DNA from: Porticoccaceae bacterium
GTDB lineage: Bacteria; Pseudomonadota; Gammaproteobacteria; Pseudomonadales; Porticoccaceae
Direction: 5' to 3'
NCBI GenBank assembly: GCA_028822945.1
Contig: JAPKCN010000019.1
Coordinates: forward strand, 1-15,985
Length of the DNA stretch: 15,985 bases
In this document: in pieces, positions 8,483 through 14,582 of the stretch
Layout: each line of letters starts with the position of its first letter
Position numbering within the stretch: the stretch's first letter is position 1
Position numbers and translations under genes: made by a program
Notes under the pieces: generated by a model
Database searches by the model: none
What the model was told of the DNA's origin: nothing
Seen by the model: only the letters and a program-made list of their open reading frames with translations

Positions 8483-9009
8483 CGGGGCTCGCTCGGGGTA
8501 TTCAAAAGTTGATCTAATCGCTCTCTATCGCCAGCACTCATCGCCGCGCGTCGACCACTGTCATACTCACCAATATCCGACTGCCGACGTCGCTGTAGGA
8601 GAATGACTGCAATTGCCGCTGAAAGCGCAAAGAGAAACGGCGCTGCCCACAAAAACCATGTTCTCTGGTCGACTAAAGGGCGATACAAAATAAAATCAGA
8701 ATAACGCTCCGCAAGATAGTGTTTAATCTCCTCGTCACTATTTTTCTGCTCTAGCAAACGTAGAATCTGCAATCTTAACTCGACAGAAATAGCAGAATTA
8801 GAATCTGCAAGATTTTGATTTTGACACTTTGGGCAACGCAATTCCTCAATCAACTTTTGGTATCTCGGACGCATTGAATCGTCGGAAAATTCGACCATGT
8901 CAGATTGCCCTGATACCCCAGCGGAGAAAAGTACGAACCAGACTATAGAAAAGATTCGTAAATAAAGTTCATAGCCGCAACCTCTCCACTGCGGGGCTTT
9001 AATCAACAT
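8479..9009 (-). CDS. ccmH: cytochrome c maturation protein CcmH (thiol oxidoreductase)
   Basis: CcmH keeps apocytochrome c cysteines reduced and takes part in heme ligation with CcmF and CcmI in the periplasm. The defining motif LRCPKCQ is at residues 58-63, with Cys59 and Cys62. A hydrophobic signal segment lies at about 18-33 (YLRIFSIVWFVLFSAG) and a C-terminal transmembrane helix at about 118-138. Length from the ATG at 9009 is 176 residues, near the usual 150-170 for the single-domain type. This start overlaps the end of ccmG by 11 bases. The frame is open further upstream (to 9108), but that part is ccmG in another frame. Oddly, a strong GGAGAGG at 8981-8987 precedes an ATG at 8970-8972 that is out of frame, so the true start is uncertain. 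Confidence 0.93.
   Translation of the reverse strand: MLIKAPQWRGCGYELYLRIFSIVWFVLFSAGVSGQSDMVEFSDDSMRPRYQKLIEELRCPKCQNQNLADSNSAISVELRLQILRLLEQKNSDEEIKHYLAERYSDFILYRPLVDQRTWFLWAAPFLFALSAAIAVILLQRRRQSDIGEYDSGRRAAMSAGDRERLDQLLNTPSEPR
8981..8987 (-). promoter_or_regulatory. strong Shine-Dalgarno inside ccmH start region
   Basis: GGAGAGG followed by eight bases and ATG (8972-8970) is an ideal ribosome site. However, that ATG opens only a nine-codon frame ending at TAG (8943-8945), one base out of register with ccmH. Either it is chance, or an indel lies between about 8945 and 8972 and the true ccmH signal peptide begins there (MNFIY followed by IFSIVWFVLFSAG). Confidence 0.35.
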
Positions 9010-9541
9010 TGGACGACGCCAAAGTTTGGTAGCGTTGGGCAAATTCCCGTTGCCAACTGCGCTGATCGAGAATGCCCACGCGACGGTGGCGAATGATGCC
9101 CTCGGCATCTAGCAAATAGGTCTCCGGGGCGCCATATACGCCCAGATCTATGCCCAGAGAGCCGCTGGCATCAAATATACTAAACGCGTAGGGGTCTCCC
9201 AAGTGCTGCAGCCAGCGAGTCGCTTCATCACGATTATCTTTGTAGTTGAGACCGATAATCTTTACCCCCAGCGAGGCGAGTTCGTTGAGCATGGCGTGCT
9301 CGATGCTGCAGGCATAGCACCAGGTTGCCCAAACATTTACCAGAGCAACTTCCCCGCGAAGATCGGCTGCGCTCAGCAACTGCTGTGGGTCGTTTAAATC
9401 GGCGAGGCTAAATTCAGGAAATTCCTCCCCAATCCGCGCCGAGGGCAGTTCATTAGGATCTCGATCAAGCGCCAGCCACAAAAAAGGAGCGACTGCCACA
9501 AATAGCATTAGTGGCGCAAACAGAGCTAAGCGCTGTCTCAT
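8999..9541 (-). CDS. ccmG: thiol:disulfide interchange protein CcmG (DsbE)
   Basis: CcmG is a membrane-anchored thioredoxin-like protein that reduces the disulfide in apocytochrome c or CcmH, drawing electrons from DsbD. The 180 residues match the family. An uncleaved N-terminal anchor is at about 7-25 (LFAPLMLFVAVAPFLWLAL). The thioredoxin fold has the active site WATWCYAC with Cys75 and Cys78, and the family hallmark GVYGAPET at 134-141 carries the cis-proline Pro139. The usual active site in this family is WCPxC or similar; here the middle pair is Tyr-Ala, followed by xxEH as usual. The ATG overlaps the ccmF stop as ATGA, and the 3' end overlaps ccmH by 11 bases. Confidence 0.95.
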   Translation of the reverse strand: MRQRLALFAPLMLFVAVAPFLWLALDRDPNELPSARIGEEFPEFSLADLNDPQQLLSAADLRGEVALVNVWATWCYACSIEHAMLNELASLGVKIIGLNYKDNRDEATRWLQHLGDPYAFSIFDASGSLGIDLGVYGAPETYLLDAEGIIRHRRVGILDQRSWQREFAQRYQTLASSNVD

Positions 9542-11547
9542 CTCGATTGCTCCAACTTTGGTTCGGTAAGGCTATTTACTGCAGTATCTAAGGTTTTTCT
9601 GCGTCGTCGATAGCGCTTATCGGCAACCGCAACTAATCCGCCAATCCCTATTAACAGTCCACCCAGCCAAATACAGCGCACAAATGGTTTGACCTGAACC
9701 CGCATCCCCCAGCTATCGCCACTAAGCGGCTCGCCCAGAGCCACATAGAGATCACGTAGCAAACCCCCATCGATGGATGCTTCGGTCATGACTTGGCCAC
9801 CCGATTGATAATAGCGTTTTTCCGGCGACAATTCAGCCACAGGCCGACCCTGCTGGGTAACAGAAACAAGCGCTCTAGTGGCGCGGTAATTAGTTTCTTG
9901 GATCTCGCTTACGGTCTTAAACTCAAACGTATACCCGGCTACTAGAACGCTATCCCCCGGCTCCATTCGCATATCCCGCTGGCTATCATAGACGCTGCTA
10001 AGACCAACTCCCAGAGCGCACAGGGCGATTCCACTATGAGCCAGCAACATACCCCAATAACTCGCGGATAATCGCGCTAGTGGTGCAGTATTCATTTTTA
10101 CTCGAAGATCTTGCAAACTCATGGCGACGACCCAAAGCACTGCTATAATCGTCAGCGCTGCTGCCATCGAATACCCGGGGGAGTCGAACCATACCGCCAA
10201 TGGAATCGGTAACAGCATGCCCAAGCTTACGCTAAACGCAGCCGGCCATCGCGCATGCTGGATGACTGCCGCCGACGCTGTGTGCTGCCAGCGCGAACTG
10301 GCAGCAACACCGAGACATACCAGCAGCGCAAAGGACAGCGGTACAAAGAAAAAATTAAAGTACGGCGGGCCGACAGAGATTTTACCTAATTGCAATGCAT
10401 CTGCCACCAATGGGTAGAGCGTGCCAATGAGTATCATAGCCATCGCCGTGACTAAAATAAGGTTGTTGATCAATATCATGATCTCGCGCGCCGCCCCACT
10501 ATAGGTTGATTTGGCGTGAATCGCAGGCCCACGAAAGGCAAACAGCAAAAGTGAACTGCCGATCACCAAAGACAGAAATACCAAAATAAACAAACCGCGC
10601 TCCGGGTCACTTGCAAATGCGTGAACCGAAGTCAGCACCCCCGACCTCACCAAAAATGTTCCCAACAAGCTCAAAGAAAAAGCAAAAATGGCCAGCAGTA
10701 GTGTCCAACTCCGAAACACGCCACGCTTTTCAGTTGCTGCAATGCTATGCACCAGCGCAGTTGCTACTAACCAGGGCATAAATGAAGCATTTTCTACTGG
10801 ATCCCAGAACCACCAACCGCCCCAACCGAGTTCGTAATAGGCCCACCAGCTGCCGAGGGTAATACCAATAGTCAGAAAAACCCATGCCACATTGACCCAT
10901 GGACGACACCACCGGGCCCAGGCACTATCGAATTGGCCCTCCAAAAGGGCAGCAATCGCAAAAGCAAAGGGTACTGAAAGCCCAACATAACCCATGTAGA
11001 GCATCGGCGGATGTAAAATTAAACCGATATCTTGCAATAGAGGATTTAAATCACTGCCATTGACTGGGGGAAACGGTAACGTGCGCTCAAAAGGGTTGGA
11101 TGTTAGTAATAAAAAAAGGCCAAAACCAACGGCTATCATTCCCAGTATCGACAGCACGCGTGAGGTAAATACTAGAGGGAGCGATCGGCTATAGATAGCC
11201 ACTGCAGCAGTCCACCCCGCCAACACCAATGCCCAAAGCAACAGCGATCCCTCGTGCGCCGACCAGACAGCGCTGAATTTATAGCGTATCGGCAATAGCT
11301 GGTTAGAATTGTGAACTACGTAGCGCAAGCTGAAATCATCTTGTAAAAATGCCGTTACCAAGCAGACGAAAGCGACGGCAACAAACACAAAATGGCCAAT
11401 CGCCAGTGACTTTGCTAACTCCATCCACCGCTGAATACCAACATAGGAACCCAGAAGCGGTATTGACGATTGAATCACCGCCAAACACAGAGCAATTATC
11501 AGTGCGACGTGTCCAAACTCGGGGCTAATAATCACCTCCCAACCCAT
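9538..11547 (-). CDS. ccmF: heme lyase subunit CcmF
   Basis: CcmF is the polytopic core of cytochrome c heme ligase; it takes heme from holo-CcmE and, with CcmH and CcmI, attaches it to CXXCH. At 669 residues it has the normal length (about 650). Many transmembrane helices are visible. The WWD domain is at about 232-260 (GWGGWWFWDPVENASF). Candidate heme-ligand histidines are His179 (LILHPPMLYMGYVG) and His267, with others near 53 and 98. A periplasmic domain precedes the last helix (about 629-648). The start is uncertain: the ATG at 11547 overlaps ccmE by 23 bases and adds six residues to the usual N-terminus. Codon 7, an ATT at 11527-11529, sits five bases after a strong ribosome site, exactly where the family usually begins (ISPEFGH against MIPELGH). 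Confidence 0.96.
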   Translation of the reverse strand: MGWEVIISPEFGHVALIIALCLAVIQSSIPLLGSYVGIQRWMELAKSLAIGHFVFVAVAFVCLVTAFLQDDFSLRYVVHNSNQLLPIRYKFSAVWSAHEGSLLLWALVLAGWTAAVAIYSRSLPLVFTSRVLSILGMIAVGFGLFLLLTSNPFERTLPFPPVNGSDLNPLLQDIGLILHPPMLYMGYVGLSVPFAFAIAALLEGQFDSAWARWCRPWVNVAWVFLTIGITLGSWWAYYELGWGGWWFWDPVENASFMPWLVATALVHSIAATEKRGVFRSWTLLLAIFAFSLSLLGTFLVRSGVLTSVHAFASDPERGLFILVFLSLVIGSSLLLFAFRGPAIHAKSTYSGAAREIMILINNLILVTAMAMILIGTLYPLVADALQLGKISVGPPYFNFFFVPLSFALLVCLGVAASSRWQHTASAAVIQHARWPAAFSVSLGMLLPIPLAVWFDSPGYSMAAALTIIAVLWVVAMSLQDLRVKMNTAPLARLSASYWGMLLAHSGIALCALGVGLSSVYDSQRDMRMEPGDSVLVAGYTFEFKTVSEIQETNYRATRALVSVTQQGRPVAELSPEKRYYQSGGQVMTEASIDGGLLRDLYVALGEPLSGDSWGMRVQVKPFVRCIWLGGLLIGIGGLVAVADKRYRRRRKTLDTAVNSLTEPKLEQSR

Positions 11548-11980
11548 TCGCTTCGCGGTAGGCGGCGCTCATTGTATCTGCCACCTCGGGAGGCATATAG
11601 TTTTCATCGTGTTTGGCGAGCACCTCGGTCGCCTGAAGAACCGAGTTGGCATCCACAACGCCGGCGACGATAGCCGCCTGACCTTCATCAAACAGATCCG
11701 GCAGTATGCCGCTGTAATGAACCCTAAGGTGCACCGCTCCATCGCTAACATCAAACTCCACATCCAAAGAGTCGGCAGCGCGCTCCAAACTACCCACTAC
11801 CACCATACCACCTGCTCGAACTCTCACCCCAATCGGAGCGACGCCTTGAGCAATTTGCGACGGCGTATAAAAATAATTAGTATTCTGCCCCAGTGCATAA
11901 ACAACTAACCCGACCGCCATGGAGGATGTCACCAACATCAATATCACCCACTGCAAACGCTGCCTGCGAATTAAATGCAT
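11525..11980 (-). CDS. ccmE: heme chaperone CcmE
   Basis: CcmE binds heme covalently in the periplasm and carries it from CcmC to CcmF. The 151 residues match the family (about 150-160). An N-terminal membrane anchor (about 11-30, WVILMLVTSSMAVGLVVYAL) precedes the OB-fold beta barrel (about 38-128). The heme-binding His124 is in LAKHDENYMP, followed by Tyr128, the usual HxxxY. A flexible tail follows. The start is the ATG at 11980, preceded by AGAGGG with a seven-base spacer and overlapping the ccmD stop by one base (TGATG). The open frame continues further upstream to 12121, but that part is ccmD read in another frame. The 3' end overlaps the annotated ccmF start by 23 bases. Confidence 0.96.
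   Translation of the reverse strand: MHLIRRQRLQWVILMLVTSSMAVGLVVYALGQNTNYFYTPSQIAQGVAPIGVRVRAGGMVVVGSLERAADSLDVEFDVSDGAVHLRVHYSGILPDLFDEGQAAIVAGVVDANSVLQATEVLAKHDENYMPPEVADTMSAAYREANGLGGDY
11535..11539 (-). promoter_or_regulatory. ccmF ribosome binding site, near-perfect Shine-Dalgarno
   Basis: GGAGG, within GGAGGTGAT (complementary to the last bases of 16S rRNA), lies inside the end of ccmE. It is five bases before an ATT codon in the ccmF frame (11529-11527). The ATT overlaps the ccmE TAG by one base. The annotated ATG at 11547 is upstream of this site and cannot use it. The site also encodes GLGGD of CcmE, so chance cannot be excluded. Confidence 0.45.
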
Positions 11981-12183
11981 CAATCGTCCCTCTGCTTCGC
12001 TGGCGGTTCGGCATGCCTTTCGAGCTGCCGACGAAGCTGGTTTAAGGTCTGTGCATGACTGCGCAACGGCGATACCAGCAACGCGACTAAAATCGCCAGC
12101 GAAACCACTACCGCCAGCCATACATAAGCGCCATGCCCGTCCATGCTAATAATCTCATTCAGGCTGTCGAACTGAATCTTCAT
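11980..12183 (-). CDS. ccmD: cytochrome c maturation protein CcmD
   Basis: CcmD is a small membrane protein that helps CcmABC release holo-CcmE. The 67 residues show the family features. FDSLNEIISMDGHGAYVW (5-22) matches the conserved F.S..EF..MGGHG.YVW start. A single transmembrane helix follows at about 21-39, then a basic cytoplasmic tail with LNQLRRQLER. The ATG overlaps the ccmC stop as ATGA, and its TGA overlaps the ccmE start. Position between ccmC and ccmE supports the call, because the sequence is short and weakly conserved. Confidence 0.92.
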   Translation of the reverse strand: MKIQFDSLNEIISMDGHGAYVWLAVVVSLAILVALLVSPLRSHAQTLNQLRRQLERHAEPPAKQRDD

Positions 12184-12944
12184 GTCCTCGACTCACTCGT
12201 TGCCAGAGCCTTAACCCAGGCAGTAGCGGACTCTTGCTGAACTATTTCGGAACGCGTGAAAAGACACAGAGCGAGCACATAAAAAACATAAAACCCGCAG
12301 ACCATGACCACCAAAGGCTCGAGCATGTCTGTGTGTATGGAAGATGCCGACGTCAGTTTTAAGGTTGCTGGCTGGTGCAGGGTGTGCCACCAATCTACCG
12401 ACTTGTAAATAATCGGTATATTAACCGTGCCCACCAGTGCAAGAATTGCACTAGCTCGGTATCCCGCCTCAACGCTCGTAAAGGCACGTTGCAATGCCAG
12501 CACTCCTAGGTAGAGGAACAATAAAATTAACATAGAAGTGATGCGCGCATCCCAAACCCAGTAGGTGCCCCAAGACGGCTTCCCCCAAACGGCTCCAGTA
12601 AAAAGTGCCATAAAAGTTAGTGCGGCGCCTATCGGAGCGGCGGACTTCATCAACATAAAAGACATCTTAATACGCCAGATCAGACCCACAGCACCGGTGA
12701 CGGCCATAATATAATAACCGGCCAAAGCTAAAAGAGACGCCGGAACATGCAGATAAATAATTCTAAAACTATGGCCTTGCCGAGCATCGGGCGGCGCCAG
12801 CGCAAGCCCCCAAAAGAGTCCTACTCCAAGCAGTATAATCGTCGCACAAACCAGCCAAGGTAGCCAGCGACCGCTTATCTCATAAAACCAACGCGGCGAA
12901 CCTAGACGGTAAAACCACTGCCATTTCGTAGACCCCATTGCCAT
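12180..12944 (-). CDS. ccmC: heme exporter/transfer protein CcmC
   Basis: CcmC is a polytopic inner-membrane protein that presents heme to CcmE for covalent attachment. The 254 residues contain about six transmembrane helices. The WWD motif lies at about 120-134 (WGKPSWGTYWVWDAR). The two heme-ligand histidines are His66 (YLHVP) and His187 (WWHTLHQP), matching the conserved pair of the family. It starts 19 bases after the ccmB stop. The first ATG (12944) has a GGGA eight bases before it; the ATG two codons later (12938) is equally possible. The 3' end overlaps ccmD as ATGA. Confidence 0.96.
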   Translation of the reverse strand: MAMGSTKWQWFYRLGSPRWFYEISGRWLPWLVCATIILLGVGLFWGLALAPPDARQGHSFRIIYLHVPASLLALAGYYIMAVTGAVGLIWRIKMSFMLMKSAAPIGAALTFMALFTGAVWGKPSWGTYWVWDARITSMLILLFLYLGVLALQRAFTSVEAGYRASAILALVGTVNIPIIYKSVDWWHTLHQPATLKLTSASSIHTDMLEPLVVMVCGFYVFYVLALCLFTRSEIVQQESATAWVKALATSESRT

Positions 12945-12963
12945 GTCTAAATTCCCATAATTA

Positions 12964-13629
12964 TCAGATGCTGCTAAAGCGCAGCGCAGCAGCAGCTGCT
13001 AGTGGGCAAAGTGCAATTGCGGCACATAACATCGCCCCCATTGCCGCCAAGGGCCCCAACCACTGCATCGCATCAACTGCAAAGGTTACGGTTGCCGTGC
13101 CAAAAATTATAATCGGCATGTATAGCGGCACCACCAGCAGTGGCAGCAGGAGGCCTCCGCGGCCAAGAGAAACGGTTAACGATGCGCCGACAGCGCCGAC
13201 AGCGCTCAAATAAGCAGTCCCGATCGCCAAGCTCAACAACAATGCTGGGTAGGCCGATCCCGGCAGCGACAGCATCAACCCTAAAAGTGGCGACATCAGC
13301 GTTAGTGGTAACCCAGTCACCAGCCAATGAGCCACGATCTTACCAAGGATGGGGATCTCTATGAGCTGCGGCGCAATTAATAACTGCTCTAGTGACCCGT
13401 CCTCGTAATCATGTATAAAAATGCGCTCTATTGACAACAGAGTTGACAGCAACGCCATAATCCAAAGCATACTTGGTGCTACTTCACTCAGGCGTTGCGT
13501 ATCCGGCGACAGTCCCAACGGCACAAGCGTACAAACCATCGTAAAAAAGATCAACGGCGCCACGGTATCCCCTAAACTCCTATACGCCAATTGCAGATCG
13601 CGTTTTACATAATCCGAAAAACCGCGCAC
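12964..13629 (-). CDS. ccmB: heme exporter ABC transporter permease CcmB
   Basis: CcmB is the membrane subunit of the CcmAB ABC transporter, which powers release of holo-CcmE from CcmC and CcmD. Six hydrophobic segments are visible. Family landmarks are LLSIERIFIHDYEDGSLEQL, GKIVAHWLVTGLPL and a Leu/Ala-rich C-terminus. The start is chosen as the GTG at 13629, preceded by GGAG with an eight-base spacer. It gives 221 residues, matching E. coli CcmB (220), and places YVKRDLQLAYR where E. coli has FRLELRVAFR. An ATG at 13674 (MILKK) gives 236 residues and overlaps ccmA by 26 bases; it has no comparable ribosome site and is the alternative. Confidence 0.94.
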   Translation of the reverse strand: MRGFSDYVKRDLQLAYRSLGDTVAPLIFFTMVCTLVPLGLSPDTQRLSEVAPSMLWIMALLSTLLSIERIFIHDYEDGSLEQLLIAPQLIEIPILGKIVAHWLVTGLPLTLMSPLLGLMLSLPGSAYPALLLSLAIGTAYLSAVGAVGASLTVSLGRGGLLLPLLVVPLYMPIIIFGTATVTFAVDAMQWLGPLAAMGAMLCAAIALCPLAAAAALRFSSI

Positions 13630-13648
13630 TGCCGCCACTCCATTCACA

Positions 13649-14281
13649 TTAAAAACAATTTTCTTTAAGATCATATTTACGCATGGGCCCTGCGGCCAGA
13701 TCTTGGTGGCTAACCAAGATTACCGCGCCTTGTCTATCGAGATGCTTGCGCACACAGCTTTTAATCAACTCAATTCCCTCGGCATCTAACGCCGCTAATG
13801 GTTCGTCAAGTAGCCACAGTCGACAGCGCGACAGCGCTAATCGAGACAGCGCAACACGCCTCATCTGCCCTGCAGACAATTGATGGCAGGGCAGGTCATA
13901 AACTCTCCCCAAACCCATGCGCTGAAGAGCATCACGCACCATCTGGGGCTCATGCAACCCCTCTGAGGCAGCCATCCAGGTAAGATTTTCCTCCGCACTC
14001 AAGGCTAGTTTAATCGCTGATTGATGTCCTATATAAAGCATATCTGCAAGGTACTGATAGCGCACCTTGTCGAGCAATTCACCGCAATAGTACACATTGC
14101 CGCTAGTTGGCTTCAACAAAGTCGTCAGCAACCGCAATAACGTGGTCTTACCGCAGCCATTGGGACCCTCGAGCAGTAAAATCTCACCCGCACTCAGACA
14201 CAAACTAACGTCCCCAAACAACTTGAGGCTATCGCGTTCAAAACATAGGTCGTTCACGCTGATAAGATAATCGTTGGGCAA
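13649..14281 (-). CDS. ccmA: heme exporter ABC transporter ATP-binding protein CcmA
   Basis: CcmA is the ATPase subunit of the CcmAB complex and the first gene of the ccm operon. The ABC motifs are all present, numbered from the longest frame (212 residues): Walker A GPNGCGKTT 41-49, Q-loop Gln89 (YIGHQSAIK), signature LSAGQ 137-141, Walker B LWLLDEP 157-163 and switch His194 (LVSHQD). The start is non-ATG whichever codon is used. GTG GTG TTG run in series (14287-14279), and the only Shine-Dalgarno sequence, GGAGG (14287-14291), overlaps the first GTG. The TTG at 14281, five bases after it, is the best placed and gives 210 residues. The GTG at 14287 would be the longest call. Confidence 0.95.
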   Translation of the reverse strand: MPNDYLISVNDLCFERDSLKLFGDVSLCLSAGEILLLEGPNGCGKTTLLRLLTTLLKPTSGNVYYCGELLDKVRYQYLADMLYIGHQSAIKLALSAEENLTWMAASEGLHEPQMVRDALQRMGLGRVYDLPCHQLSAGQMRRVALSRLALSRCRLWLLDEPLAALDAEGIELIKSCVRKHLDRQGAVILVSHQDLAAGPMRKYDLKENCF

Positions 14282-14286
14282 CACCA

Positions 14287-14291
14287 CCTCC
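14287..14291 (-). promoter_or_regulatory. ccmA ribosome binding site
   Basis: GGAGG lies immediately before a GTG-GTG-TTG series. Spacing to the TTG is five bases, to the second GTG two, and the first GTG overlaps it. A rare TTG start would lower initiation of the first ccm gene. Confidence 0.55.
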
Positions 14292-14336
14292 GTATAATAT
14301 CCGCTCCCACCAACCGATATTATGCCAAAAACCTAA

Positions 14337-14363
14337 GCGTAAATGTTATGTATAATTTTACGC
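14337..14363. repeat. inverted repeat GCGTAAA-N13-TTTACGC around a TATAAT box
   Basis: Perfect 7-base arms (14337-14343 and 14357-14363) flank 13 bases that contain TATAAT (14351-14356). The centre-to-centre spacing of 20 bases is about two helical turns, which suits a dimeric regulator bound over a promoter. No regulator family is recognised from the arms. Confidence 0.4.
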
Positions 14364-14489
14364 GGAGGAAAAGTATACTTTAAATGGTAAAAAACCTACT
14401 GACTGCAGAGTTCTTCGCGACGATTGGTTGCAAGTGATATCAGTATTTAGCAAGACACGTCAGCCTATCGGCGGCAGCCATATCTCCGC

Positions 14490-14579
14490 GTGCAATTCGC
14501 GCTGGATGACTGGGTACTAAAAAATAATCCGACCTCGTTCGAGCGATACTGCGATGTACGCCGACTCATGGAGAGGTGA
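14490..14579 (+). CDS. possible short upstream ORF or leader peptide before cca
   Basis: A GTG-initiated frame of 29 codons reads with protein-like composition (including FALDDWVLKNNPTSFERYCD) and ends in TGA three bases before the cca ATG. The frame is open back to a TAG at 14448. It has no ribosome site and no ATG other than one three codons before its end. The stop overlaps the cca ribosome site (GAGAGGTGA), so ribosomes ending here could re-initiate at cca. It could equally be a gene remnant or chance; I do not recognise the sequence. Confidence 0.2.
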   Translation: MQFALDDWVLKNNPTSFERYCDVRRLMER

Positions 14580-14582
14580 AAC

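Larger units (their letters stand above)
14282..14582. promoter_or_regulatory. divergent intergenic region between ccmA and cca
   Basis: These roughly 300 bases must hold the promoters for the ccm operon (leftward) and cca (rightward). Rightward, a perfect TATAAT at 14351-14356 is the best -10, but no good -35 lies 16-18 bases before it. Leftward, a TAATAT-type -10 near 14310-14322 has a weak TTTACG (14338-14343) upstream at about 15 bases. The TATAAT lies inside an inverted repeat (separate entry). A 10-base palindrome, AAGTATACTT, is at 14371-14380 and TGATATCA at 14436-14443. A GGAGG at 14364-14368 has no start codon at a usable distance. I see no FNR-type TTGAT-N4-ATCAA site, no tRNA and no transposon end. 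The right part contains a short open frame that ends just before cca. Confidence 0.45.

Noticed and set aside
9010..9108. Upstream extension of ccmH to 9108
   Set aside because: This stretch encodes the end of CcmG, and the added residues do not resemble a signal peptide.
11981..12121. Upstream extension of ccmE to 12121
   Set aside because: This stretch encodes CcmD in another frame, and the CcmE membrane anchor begins normally after the ATG at 11980, which has its own ribosome site.
14384..14437. Short frame MVKNLLTAEFFATIGCK after a GGAGG
   Set aside because: It has 17 codons and its start is 15 bases from the GGAGG, too far for a normal ribosome site; it is noted only as part of the possible broken gene before cca.
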